Positions 1 to 6,182 are shown, counted from the stretch's first letter. The stretch: DNA of 6,837 nucleotides from Candidatus Parcubacteria bacterium (GCA_023140595.1 JAGLLI010000032.1:1-6837); one strand, 5' to 3'. The notes: generated from the sequence alone by a model not told the origin. Numbers and translations are program-made.

Positions 1-235
1 CTCCTGCGGTTTTGCCAAAATGCTCCTGCGTTGTCTTATGCGTTTCCGCCAATTTATTATCAACTGAATTCCTTAGCGCCCGATTCTGCTCGCTTAAAGC
101 GGAAATTTTTTCCATCATTGTAATCATTTTTTCATCACTGCCATTATCATCTTTTTTGCGCAACAACAAAAAAATCACCGCAATTATGCCGATAACTAAG
201 ATAACCAATAATAAAATAATTAATATGCTTTGCAT
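1..235 (-). CDS. rmuC: RmuC family DNA recombination protein, N-terminal part (gene runs off the window)
   Basis: Only the first 78 codons are present; the 3' end lies beyond base 1. The protein opens with MQSILIILLLVILVIGIIAV, a single hydrophobic anchor at about residues 3-25, followed by basic RKK. A predicted coiled coil then begins (about residues 36-60), leading into DNKLAETHKTTQEHFGKTAG. This anchor, short linker and DxKL-x(n)-H-x(n)-QFG-type start resembles RmuC proteins from memory of the family; the diagnostic nuclease-fold domain is not in the window. RmuC is a membrane-anchored protein with a PD-(D/E)XK-like core that limits rearrangement at inverted repeats. The gene is co-directional with gyrA but separated from it by the DKNYY gene. 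No Shine-Dalgarno is visible before this ATG, whereas a partial copy of the same gene start after gyrA (1652-1717) has one. Any membrane-anchored coiled-coil protein could look similar over 78 residues. Confidence 0.7.
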   Translation of the reverse strand, partial: MQSILIILLLVILVIGIIAVIFLLLRKKDDNGSDEKMITMMEKISALSEQNRALRNSVDNKLAETHKTTQEHFGKTAG

Positions 236-236
236 A
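207..236. repeat. Direct repeat copy A, at the start of rmuC
   Basis: This 30-base stretch matches 1689-1718 at 28 of 30 positions (differences at 223 and 228). It covers the ATG and first nine to ten codons of rmuC. The two copies lie in the same orientation 1482 bp apart and bracket the DKNYY gene. Outside these limits the copies diverge at once on the rmuC side and become different within a few bases on the other. Confidence 0.85.
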
Positions 237-326
237 GTATAAGTTTAGTAATAATGAATAAGTTGAGCAAAAATTATTTCAAATTACTTTTTCTAAAGTT
301 AAACATCATAACACTAAAACCATCTA

Positions 327-1673
327 TCAATTTTGAGTTTGCGTACAGTCAAAATTATTTATGTTAAGCGCGTTAATATTTTCTCCGCGAAAATATATAT
401 TTTCTTTATCTTTTCCGTAAGGGCAATCGTTCATATAAACACAACAGCCTTTTCCATCAATGATATCAGTCATAATTAAAAATGTTTCAGGATCCGCATC
501 TTCAATCTTCAAACCCCTATAATACACATGCTGATTATTTTTGATATAATTATAATCTTGCGATTGTTTTTTCATATTTAGCAAATGGCTAAAAGAATAC
601 GGCTCTTGGTCTGTGATTATTTTTAATTCCAATGTTTTATTATCCAAATAATAAACATTATTTTTGTCTCTATAATAATTGCTGCTATTATTATAAATAA
701 TTTCAAATGTTTGAGAATCACTGTTTTTCTGTATTTTTCCTTGATAATAGACATAATTATCATCTAAACAAAAACCATCTTCATAATATGGTCTAAAAGT
801 ATTAGGGTCGGATTTTTCAATTTTTTCACCATCATAATATACAAAAAAACTATCAATTGAATACGAAGTATTTAATTTGAACCCTACTATTTCAAAATTA
901 TCTAAATCATTGGTAAGAATTTTATTTGAAGCCTCTCCTAAATAATATATATTATTTATATCTTTGGCATAATTATAGTGTATAAACTCAAAAGTTTTTG
1001 GGTCAGCTCCGATTATTGTCATATCTCCCATATAGACATTATTTTTATCTTTAAAATAGTACCCCATGTTAGGCAATGGAATTTTTAAAAATTCAAGAGT
1101 GTTAAAATCTATATTTTTAATTATAATGAGCGTCGGTTTGCTGTTTCTAGCATGCTTTAGATAATAAATATTATTTTTATCTTGCGCATAGCATCCTCTT
1201 TCAATAATTTTAAAACTTTCAGAATCAGAACCCTCAATTGCTTCCTTTAAGTAAAAAACATAGTTGTTGTCTTTTTGGTAATAGTTATTAAGCGGGGTAA
1301 AAGAATATGGATCTGCTTTTTCTATTTTTTTATCACGAAAATATAAGCTATCATTTACTATTTTATATCCATTCCCTAAAGACACATCTTTGTAATCTTC
1401 CTTTATTTCTTCTGTTTCTTGTTCATCTGACTCATCTTGTTGTAAGTCAGGGATATTATTAATTATTTTAGTTGCTTGTTGTCTGTTTGTATTATTAGTT
1501 GCGTCTTTCTTAATAGAGTTTATTAAAAACCAAAAACCGAAAACCGAAAATATTGTAGTTAAAACAATAATAGAAAATCCAATAATTTTATCGTGTTGCC
1601 GTTTTTTGGAGTTATGTTTATCAGATAAATTGTTATCTTGTTTGCTGGTTTTTAAATTAATTCTTTGTGGCAT
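327..1673 (-). CDS. DKNYY-repeat protein with N-terminal membrane anchor
   Basis: 448 residues. Residues 1-29 are basic and polar, about 30-54 form one membrane segment (IIGFSIIVLTTIFSVFGFWF), and 56-98 are a polar, acidic linker. From about 101 to the end there are roughly ten degenerate repeats of 30-45 residues with the pattern Y-x-DKNN-hYY ... I-x-x-ADPxTFxxI; examples are DKNNIYY at 165-171, DKNNVY at 209-214, and DKNNVYY at 336-342 with ADPETF at 393-398. This is the DKNYY repeat family, whose biochemical role is unknown. The topology suggests a cell-surface or periplasm-facing repeat domain. An upstream TTG at 1745 would extend the frame into gyrA, but the added residues are only the gyrA tail and rmuC-start relic read in another frame, so ATG 1673 is preferred. 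No Shine-Dalgarno precedes it; the relic ORF 1652-1717 overlaps the start and may couple translation. Much more AT-rich than gyrA, consistent with late arrival. It ends in tandem TGA-TAG stops. Confidence 0.82.
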   Translation of the reverse strand: MPQRINLKTSKQDNNLSDKHNSKKRQHDKIIGFSIIVLTTIFSVFGFWFLINSIKKDATNNTNRQQATKIINNIPDLQQDESDEQETEEIKEDYKDVSLGNGYKIVNDSLYFRDKKIEKADPYSFTPLNNYYQKDNNYVFYLKEAIEGSDSESFKIIERGCYAQDKNNIYYLKHARNSKPTLIIIKNIDFNTLEFLKIPLPNMGYYFKDKNNVYMGDMTIIGADPKTFEFIHYNYAKDINNIYYLGEASNKILTNDLDNFEIVGFKLNTSYSIDSFFVYYDGEKIEKSDPNTFRPYYEDGFCLDDNYVYYQGKIQKNSDSQTFEIIYNNSSNYYRDKNNVYYLDNKTLELKIITDQEPYSFSHLLNMKKQSQDYNYIKNNQHVYYRGLKIEDADPETFLIMTDIIDGKGCCVYMNDCPYGKDKENIYFRGENINALNINNFDCTQTQN

Positions 1674-1717
1674 GTAATCGCGCTGATTAATAATAAAATA
1701 ATTAGTATGTTTTGCAT
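1652..1717 (-). pseudogene. Relic of the rmuC start, now a 21-codon ORF overlapping the DKNYY gene
   Basis: Ten bases after the gyrA stop codon an ATG opens MQNILIILLL, matching MQSILIILLL of the rmuC fragment at 1-235 in nine of ten residues. It then runs into unrelated sequence (ISAITCHKELI) and stops at TAA. A Shine-Dalgarno-like AGGA overlaps the gyrA TAG stop (GTAGGAATATTATATG), so this is a good ribosome start. It is best read as the original gyrA-rmuC junction, cut off by insertion of the downstream DNA. Its stop lies 22 nt inside the DKNYY gene, which lacks its own Shine-Dalgarno, so it may now act as a translated leader; that part is inference. Confidence 0.6.
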
Positions 1718-1718
1718 A
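1689..1718. repeat. Direct repeat copy B, just after gyrA
   Basis: Partner of 207-236 with 28 of 30 identical bases (the copy-B differences are at 1705 and 1710). It lies between the gyrA stop and the DKNYY start. This copy keeps the Shine-Dalgarno-like sequence overlapping the gyrA stop, which suggests it is the ancestral position of the rmuC start. Confidence 0.85.
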
Positions 1719-1726
1719 TAATATTC

Positions 1727-4321
1727 CTACGCCCAAGTAACGCAAGCAACCTTATCGTTTTTATCTTTAAAGCGCATTAAGCGGACACCTTGAGTGTCGC
1801 GGCCGGTTTTGTTGATGGTTTTGAAAGACATGCGGATAACCTGGCCTTTTTCAGAGATGATGATTACATCTCTGTCTTTCATGGTTTCGGTATTAACAAT
1901 AAAAGCGTTTACGATATTACCGGTTTTGGCGGTTACTTTGGCGGTTTTAATTCCAGAACCGCCGCGGCCTTGAACTTTGTAAAGCCCGAGCACTGTCCGT
2001 TTGCCAAAACCCTGTCCCATAATCGTTAATATTTGATAATTTTTTTGCTTTTCTTTTTCGCCGGAAATCACGCCCATGCCGATTACCAAGTCATCAGCTT
2101 TTAAACGAATGCCATGCACGCCGGAAGCGGTGCGGCCCATATCACGGACATCTTTTTCCATAAAACGAATAGCCTGTCCGTGGGAGGTAATTAATTGAAT
2201 TTGATCTTTGCCACTTGTCGGTTTTGCCCAGATAAGCTTGTCTTCCAGCTTGATTTTTATTGCAATAAGCCCGCTTCTGCGAACATTATCAAACGCGTCA
2301 AGTTTTACTTTTTTAACCAAACCCTTTTCAGTGGCAAAAAATAAATATTTTGCATGAGCTATTTTATCCAAAGGCAACACGGACGTTACTTTTTCACCGC
2401 TGCCCAGTTGTAAAAAGTTTACAATTGCCTGTCCCTTGGCTGTTCTTGTTGCCTGCGGAATTTCATAAGCCTTAAGCTGAAAAACCCGACCGCGAGTGGT
2501 AAAAAACAAAAGATCAGTATGAGTCATTGTTTTAAACATAAATTCAATCATGTCCTCCTCTTTGGTTGTGAGGCCGATTACGCCTTTGCCTCCTCGCCCC
2601 TGAACTTTAAAAGTGTCCGGAGCCATGCGCTTGATATATCCGTCCCGAGTCATAAAAACCACCGAGTCTTCGTTCGGAACCAAATCTTCAACCGAGAAAT
2701 CTTTAACCCCGCGAGCGATTACTTGAGTGCGCCTGTCATCGCCGTATTTTTCCGCGATCTCTGTAATTTCTTCTTTAATAATATTTTTAATCTTGATTTT
2801 TGATATTAAAATCGCTTCCAATTCTTTAATTAATTTCTTTTTTTCTTTCAGCTCATTTTCAATTTTCATTTTCTCCAAATTAGCCAAACTCTGCAAGCGC
2901 ATTTCAAGAATTGCAATCGCCTGAATCTCGCTTAATTTGAATTTTTTCATTAAATTGTTTTTAGCAACTTCTTTGTCCTTGCTGGCTTTAATGATTTTAA
3001 TCACAGCGTCAATATTATTCAAGGCAATCATCAAACCTTCCAAAATATGCGCGCGCGCTTTTGCTTTTTTCAATTCAAACTCGGTTCTTCTGCGAACCAC
3101 ATTTTGCCTGTGTTTTAGATACTCTTCAAAAACCATTTTAAGAGTTAAAACTCTCGGCTGAATTCCGTCTACAAGTGCGAGCATATTAACATGAAAGGTT
3201 TCTTGCAATTGCGTGTGTTTATATAAACTGTTTAAAATCTTTTTCGGGTAAGCGTCTTTCTTAAGATCAATCACAATACGCACTCCCTCTTTGCCGGATT
3301 CATCGCGCAAATCTTTAATGCCATCCAGTTTTTTAGTTTTAACCAAAGTGGCAATTTTTTCAACCAAGGTGGCTTTATTTACCTGATAAGGAATTTCCGA
3401 AATAATAATTTTAAATGCTCCTTTTTTTGTTTCCTGAATATCTGCTTTACCCCTTAAAACAATACCGCCTTTGCCTGTGGCGTAAGCTTGCAAAATATCT
3501 TTTTTATTATATATAACCCCGCTGGTTGGAAAATCAGGACCTTTAACGTGCTGCATCAAATCCTCAATGGTTGCGTCCGGATTATCAATCAGATGGTTTA
3601 TGCCGTTTACTAATTCGCGCAAATTGTGCGGAGGGATATTTGTTGACATGCCAACCGCAATTCCCATTGTGCCGTTTAAAAGCAAATTAGGCAATTTTGC
3701 CGGCATGACTTGTGGTTCTTTTTGCGAACCGTCATAATTCGGAATAAAATTAACCGTGTCTTTTTCAATATCAAAAAGCAATTCTTCAGCCAAAGCCGCC
3801 ATTTTTGCTTCAGTATAACGCATAGCAGCCGCGCTATCTCCGTCCATTGATCCAAAATTACCCTGCCCGCGGACAATCGGATAACGCATTGAAAAATCTT
3901 GCGCCATACGAACCATTGCCTCATATACAGAGGCATCGCCATGCGGATGATACTTACCTAAAACTTCACCGATTACATTGGCTGATTTGCGAAATTTCGC
4001 GTTCGCTTTTAAGCCAATAGCCCACATCGCGTAAAGAATGCGCCGATGCACAGGCTTTAAGCCGTCGCGCACGTCCGGCAAAGCGCGGGCGACAATTACG
4101 CTCATGGCATAATCCAAATAAGATTTTTTCATTTCGGCGCTAATCGGCAAAGGCTCAACCATTCCAAATTCAGTCTGCGTGCGTCCGTTTAATATCGTAA
4201 TATTTCCGCCGCCATCAACTACTGATTCTTTGTCCTGCGCTGCTTCCTTTTTAACCTCCTCTGTTTTTACCTCTTTATTATTAATTTTTTTAACAATTTT
4301 TTTTGTTGTTTTTTCCGTCAT
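1727..4321 (-). CDS. gyrA: DNA gyrase subunit A
   Basis: 864 residues, near the usual length for GyrA. Together with GyrB it forms the A2B2 type IIA topoisomerase that introduces negative supercoils using ATP. Residues 1-50 are a non-conserved lysine-rich extension. The breakage-reunion core starts at about 60 (YLDYAMSVIVARALPDVRDG), with KPVHRR at 89-94, the quinolone region GKYHPHGDASVYEA at 122-135, and the catalytic tyrosine Tyr169 in AAAMRYTEAKM. STNIPPHNL at 226-234 carries the conserved isoleucine. A coiled-coil tower with the exit gate spans about 400-520. The C-terminal beta-pinwheel has a GyrA box at 574-580 (QGRGGKG, with Gly where Arg or Lys is usual at position 2) and a related QGRGGSG at 784-790, which favours GyrA over ParC. 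At the quinolone positions, Ala130 replaces E. coli Ser83 and Glu134 replaces Asp87. It starts 18 bp after the upstream gene stop with only a weak AAGAA Shine-Dalgarno, so coupling within the operon is likely. Confidence 0.97.
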   Translation of the reverse strand: MTEKTTKKIVKKINNKEVKTEEVKKEAAQDKESVVDGGGNITILNGRTQTEFGMVEPLPISAEMKKSYLDYAMSVIVARALPDVRDGLKPVHRRILYAMWAIGLKANAKFRKSANVIGEVLGKYHPHGDASVYEAMVRMAQDFSMRYPIVRGQGNFGSMDGDSAAAMRYTEAKMAALAEELLFDIEKDTVNFIPNYDGSQKEPQVMPAKLPNLLLNGTMGIAVGMSTNIPPHNLRELVNGINHLIDNPDATIEDLMQHVKGPDFPTSGVIYNKKDILQAYATGKGGIVLRGKADIQETKKGAFKIIISEIPYQVNKATLVEKIATLVKTKKLDGIKDLRDESGKEGVRIVIDLKKDAYPKKILNSLYKHTQLQETFHVNMLALVDGIQPRVLTLKMVFEEYLKHRQNVVRRRTEFELKKAKARAHILEGLMIALNNIDAVIKIIKASKDKEVAKNNLMKKFKLSEIQAIAILEMRLQSLANLEKMKIENELKEKKKLIKELEAILISKIKIKNIIKEEITEIAEKYGDDRRTQVIARGVKDFSVEDLVPNEDSVVFMTRDGYIKRMAPDTFKVQGRGGKGVIGLTTKEEDMIEFMFKTMTHTDLLFFTTRGRVFQLKAYEIPQATRTAKGQAIVNFLQLGSGEKVTSVLPLDKIAHAKYLFFATEKGLVKKVKLDAFDNVRRSGLIAIKIKLEDKLIWAKPTSGKDQIQLITSHGQAIRFMEKDVRDMGRTASGVHGIRLKADDLVIGMGVISGEKEKQKNYQILTIMGQGFGKRTVLGLYKVQGRGGSGIKTAKVTAKTGNIVNAFIVNTETMKDRDVIIISEKGQVIRMSFKTINKTGRDTQGVRLMRFKDKNDKVACVTWA

Positions 4322-4339
4322 ATTATTCTTAAAATTTTA

Positions 4340-4957
4340 TTAATTATTTGTCAATTCACTGCTTGTTGCGCTCGTACTGCTGGCAATATCCGATATATGC
4401 GCCGTTGACGAGCTAACGATATCATTTTTAATTTTTTCTATTAACTTCTCATCAAGTTCTTCTTTTGGCTCTTCTGAAAACTCTTTTACTTTTTCCAAAT
4501 CCGTTTTTAAATCGCTGATATTTTTTTCTAAATCGTTAAACATATCTTTCCATTCTTCAGTCTTTTGGCTATTATCTTCCAATTTTGTTTGGCTGATTGA
4601 GTGCCTAATTTGAAAAACCCAAATAAACATAATCAATACCATAAAAAAAGTTATTCCGCTCCACATAATCAATTGCTTGTCTTTTTCCAATTTTTCGGAA
4701 ATTATTTTGGGTTGTCTTGTTTTAGCCTGATTAATAATTTCTTTGGCATTAATTTCTTTTTCTAAATTTTCATTCTTTTCTATCGCAACAATATGGGAGC
4801 TACTTACTGCCTTATCTTTTTTTGAACGCACTTTTACCGCAAGTTTTACTTTTTTTTGAATATTTTTTTTCTTTGAGGTTTTTTTAACGGCGCTTTTTTT
4901 CGCTGTTTTCTTGCCAATTGCCTTTTTTACGGATTTTTTCGCTATTTTTTTATTCAA
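4340..4957 (-). CDS. Lysine-rich single-pass membrane protein with coiled coil, upstream of gyrA
   Basis: 205 residues from a TTG start. The TTG is chosen because AGGAGG (4965-4970) sits exactly 7 nt before it; upstream ATGs at 4999 and 4978 would place that site inside the gene. Residues 2-50 are extremely lysine-rich with KK-A/S-x-KK repeats (KKIAKKSVKKAIGKKTAKK), like histone H1-type tails. Residues 96-117 form one membrane segment, 120-180 a charged predicted coiled coil, and 182-205 a Ser/Thr/Ala-rich tail. By the positive-inside rule the lysine tail is cytoplasmic and the coiled coil is outside. I recognise no family. The tail could bind DNA, ribosomes or acidic lipids; this is inference from composition only. 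It is the first gene of the gyrA operon, and GyrA itself also begins with a lysine-rich tail. Low-complexity lysine codons in AT-rich DNA can also arise without selection for a specific role. Confidence 0.75.
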   Translation of the reverse strand: MNKKIAKKSVKKAIGKKTAKKSAVKKTSKKKNIQKKVKLAVKVRSKKDKAVSSSHIVAIEKNENLEKEINAKEIINQAKTRQPKIISEKLEKDKQLIMWSGITFFMVLIMFIWVFQIRHSISQTKLEDNSQKTEEWKDMFNDLEKNISDLKTDLEKVKEFSEEPKEELDEKLIEKIKNDIVSSSTAHISDIASSTSATSSELTNN

Positions 4958-4964
4958 TTTTTCT

Positions 4965-4970
4965 CCTCCT
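4965..4970 (-). promoter_or_regulatory. Shine-Dalgarno AGGAGG deciding a TTG start
   Basis: AAAGGAGG on the minus strand with 7 nt before TTG at 4957. The perfect core and spacing make the TTG the most likely start of the lysine-rich membrane protein. Confidence 0.8.
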
Positions 4971-5016
4971 TTAAGCATACTTTTGATAATAAAAACCACC
5001 CAATTTCAAGGGCTTA

Positions 5017-5045
5017 TTTATATGTATATACTACCAAATATTAAA
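5017..5045 (-). promoter_or_regulatory. Possible promoter of the gyrA operon
   Basis: On the minus strand, TATAAA (5017-5022) is preceded after 17 bp by TTTAAT (5040-5045). The -10 is good and the -35 weak. Transcription would start near 5010, giving a leader of about 50 nt to the TTG start. The region is AT-rich and other pairings are possible, such as TTTACT-N17-TAGTAT slightly upstream, so only the general position is supported. Confidence 0.35.
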
Positions 5046-5058
5046 CAAAAAGTAAATG

Positions 5059-5087
5059 TTGACAAATAATGAAAGATATGCTATTTT
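5059..5087 (+). promoter_or_regulatory. Sigma-70-type promoter of the 5159-6029 bicistron
   Basis: A perfect TTGACA (5059-5064) is followed after exactly 17 bp by TATTTT (5082-5087, four of six consensus matches). The predicted start near 5094 gives a leader of about 65 nt. The leader holds an AT-only 8-bp hairpin (5110-5117 with 5121-5128), which is too weak to call a regulator. The promoter is divergent from the gyrA operon. Confidence 0.7.
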
Positions 5088-5143
5088 AAATAATCGTTAT
5101 TTGAAAAATATTTTATTTTTAATAAAATTATAATTATAACAAA

Positions 5144-5149
5144 AGGAGG
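5144..5149 (+). promoter_or_regulatory. Shine-Dalgarno of the 213-residue protein gene
   Basis: AGGAGG in AAAAGGAGGG, with 9 nt before the ATG at 5159. A strong site that supports this start and indicates efficient translation. Confidence 0.8.
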
Positions 5150-5158
5150 GCATACATC

Positions 5159-5800
5159 ATGAATAAAAAATGGAAAAAGACAAATTCAGACATAATAAAA
5201 AAAGGAGATTATATTGAAACGATTATTACTGTTTTCAATAAGAAACTCCAAATTCCGGCTGAATTTCTTGGATGGGACACAATGATACACAATAGCTCTG
5301 TCCGTTTTTTTAACCTTGATCAAAACATCGCCCTTATAAAGGGTGAAGCTTGGTTATTTGAAGTAACAGAAGTAAACATTACAGGGAAATATATTAATCT
5401 TTATAAAGACAGAGAAATTATCATCTTTACCGTAAAGCCCATTACAAGAATTATTGACCGAGAATCAACGTATTTTGATTCAAAGTCAAATCAATGGGTT
5501 GAAATATTTAGTTGCGGGAGAATTTCCGCGTATAAAGAGAAGAGAACACCTGCAATGTTAAAGACACGAATTTTTCAGAGCAAAGGAAAGCTTCGTAAGC
5601 TGGAAGTAGTAACAAATAAAAAAACCGGCGAAATTATTAAGATTTTAAATCTTGCCGAATATACCCTTGGGCAATTTCTTGAAGAAAGCAGAAAAAAACT
5701 TGGAAAAAAGATAAGCAAAATTTCCCTGAAAAACATTCCGGAAATTCCTATTGAGTTGCTGGGAAAAATCAAACATTTTCCCTTTACACGACAAATTTAA
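5159..5800 (+). CDS. Hypothetical basic protein, 213 residues, unknown function
   Basis: I do not recognise this protein. It has no signal peptide and no membrane segment, so it is probably cytoplasmic. Residues 1-18 are lysine-rich. Residues 19-100 look beta-rich, with alternating hydrophobic stretches such as DYIETIITVF, LIKGEAWLFEVTEV and REIIIFTVKPITRII. Residues 103-150 are charged (YFDSKSNQWVEIFSCGRISA, then a basic stretch), and 163-185 contain a probable helix (NLAEYTLGQFLEESRKKLGKK). Overall it is basic. It has its own strong promoter (TTGACA at 5059) and Shine-Dalgarno, and is followed after 16 bp by a small membrane protein gene that also has a strong Shine-Dalgarno, so the two are co-transcribed and probably act together. 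A nucleic-acid binder is conceivable from the charge, but nothing in the sequence proves it. Base composition lies between that of gyrA and the AT-rich inserts. Confidence 0.75.
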   Translation: MNKKWKKTNSDIIKKGDYIETIITVFNKKLQIPAEFLGWDTMIHNSSVRFFNLDQNIALIKGEAWLFEVTEVNITGKYINLYKDREIIIFTVKPITRIIDRESTYFDSKSNQWVEIFSCGRISAYKEKRTPAMLKTRIFQSKGKLRKLEVVTNKKTGEIIKILNLAEYTLGQFLEESRKKLGKKISKISLKNIPEIPIELLGKIKHFPFTRQI

Positions 5801-5803
5801 TAT

Positions 5804-5809
5804 AGGAGG
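5804..5809 (+). promoter_or_regulatory. Shine-Dalgarno deciding the start of the small membrane protein
   Basis: AGGAGG lies four bases after the preceding stop codon and 7 nt before ATG 5817. It rules against the longer reading from ATG 5751, which would overlap the previous gene and lacks such a site. Confidence 0.85.
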
Positions 5810-5816
5810 CATTAAA

Positions 5817-6029
5817 ATGGAAGATTTAGCTAGTTATACAAATGTTTTATCTGTTTTTACCTTTGCATTCGTATGTGCAATGCCTATCATGCTACTCAAA
5901 ACTATAACTGCGCGAATACAAACAGCCTGTATCTGCTGGACGATAGGACTCAGTAGCGGTTTAATCGCTATACTGGTTAGAGGTTGCTACAATTATTTGG
6001 AGATAATTATAGAACTTCTTGAAAAGTAA
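5817..6029 (+). CDS. Small membrane protein with two predicted transmembrane helices, 70 residues
   Basis: Start chosen by the AGGAGG at 5804-5809. The protein has two hydrophobic segments, about residues 9-27 (NVLSVFTFAFVCAMPIMLL) and 34-54 (IQTACICWTIGLSSGLIAIL). They are joined by a short basic turn (KTITAR) that should face the cytoplasm, putting both ends outside. Residues 58-70 form a short amphipathic tail (YNYLEIIIELLEK). There are four cysteines, at 20, 38, 40 and 57. Two-helix proteins of this size include holins, small transporter subunits and regulators of larger membrane proteins; nothing here selects one of these. It is the second gene of a bicistron with the soluble 213-residue protein, 16 bp downstream of its stop, and is followed by a terminator 21 bp after its own stop. 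Confidence 0.75.
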   Translation: MEDLASYTNVLSVFTFAFVCAMPIMLLKTITARIQTACICWTIGLSSGLIAILVRGCYNYLEIIIELLEK

Positions 6030-6050
6030 TAAATTGTAGGATAACTAATT

Positions 6051-6093
6051 ATGGCGCTGCTATCAAAAAAATGATAGCGGCGCTGTTTTATTT
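6051..6093 (+). terminator. Rho-independent terminator of the 5159-6029 bicistron
   Basis: The arms GCGCTGCTATCA (6054-6065) and TGATAGCGGCGC (6072-6083) form a 12-bp stem with one G-U pair and an AAAAAA loop. It is extended by weaker outer pairs and followed by TTTTATTT from 6086. The wobble pair is favourable only in the plus-strand transcript, so this is chiefly a plus-strand terminator. Confidence 0.85.
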
Positions 6094-6094
6094 G

Positions 6095-6114
6095 TGGAGA
6101 TGGCGGGAGTTGAA
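6095..6114 (-). other. tmRNA (ssrA) 3'-end fragment, probable attachment site of an integrative element
   Basis: On the minus strand these 20 bases read TTCAACTCCCGCCATCTCCA. In order this is a T-loop (TTCAACT), 3' half of the T-stem (CCCGC), acceptor strand CATCTCC with U at position 70, and discriminator A. From memory, the E. coli tmRNA end is the same except CAG for CAT, and CATCTCCA is a common tmRNA end that pairs with 5' GGGGATG through a G3-U70 pair. The five bases directly upstream should be GCGGG but are AAATT, and no tmRNA body follows, so this is a fragment. ssrA 3' ends are classic integration sites. The break at 6114/6115 marks the junction. A tRNA-Ala 3' end is the alternative, since it shares G3-U70 and A73. 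Confidence 0.7.
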
Positions 6115-6182
6115 AATTTAAAGCGGATTTTTTAAATCTCTTATAAATAGGGGTTTTAATGTAATTTTAGTTAAAAACGCAC

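Noticed and set aside
236..241. TATACT as a -10 box for rmuC
   Set aside because: It directly touches the ATG, so transcription would start inside the coding region, and no matching -35 is seen.
1674..1745. Longer DKNYY protein from a TTG at 1745
   Set aside because: The extra 24 residues are the gyrA end and the rmuC-start relic read out of frame, with no meaningful N-terminal feature; ATG 1673 gives a normal basic-tail plus membrane-helix start.
1790..3942. Several open frames inside gyrA on both strands
   Set aside because: They lack ribosome sites and family resemblance and lie within a fully conserved gene; shadows of its codon use.
4958..4999. Upstream ATG starts at 4999 or 4978 for the lysine-rich membrane protein
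   Set aside because: They place a perfect AGGAGG inside the gene and have no ribosome site of their own; TTG 4957 is spaced 7 nt from it.
5110..5128. Leader hairpin as a riboswitch or attenuator for the bicistron
   Set aside because: An 8-bp stem made only of A-T pairs in an AT-rich leader is too weak and unspecific.
5751..5816. Earlier ATG for the small membrane protein
   Set aside because: It overlaps the end of the preceding gene and lacks a ribosome site; ATG 5817 has AGGAGG at the right distance.
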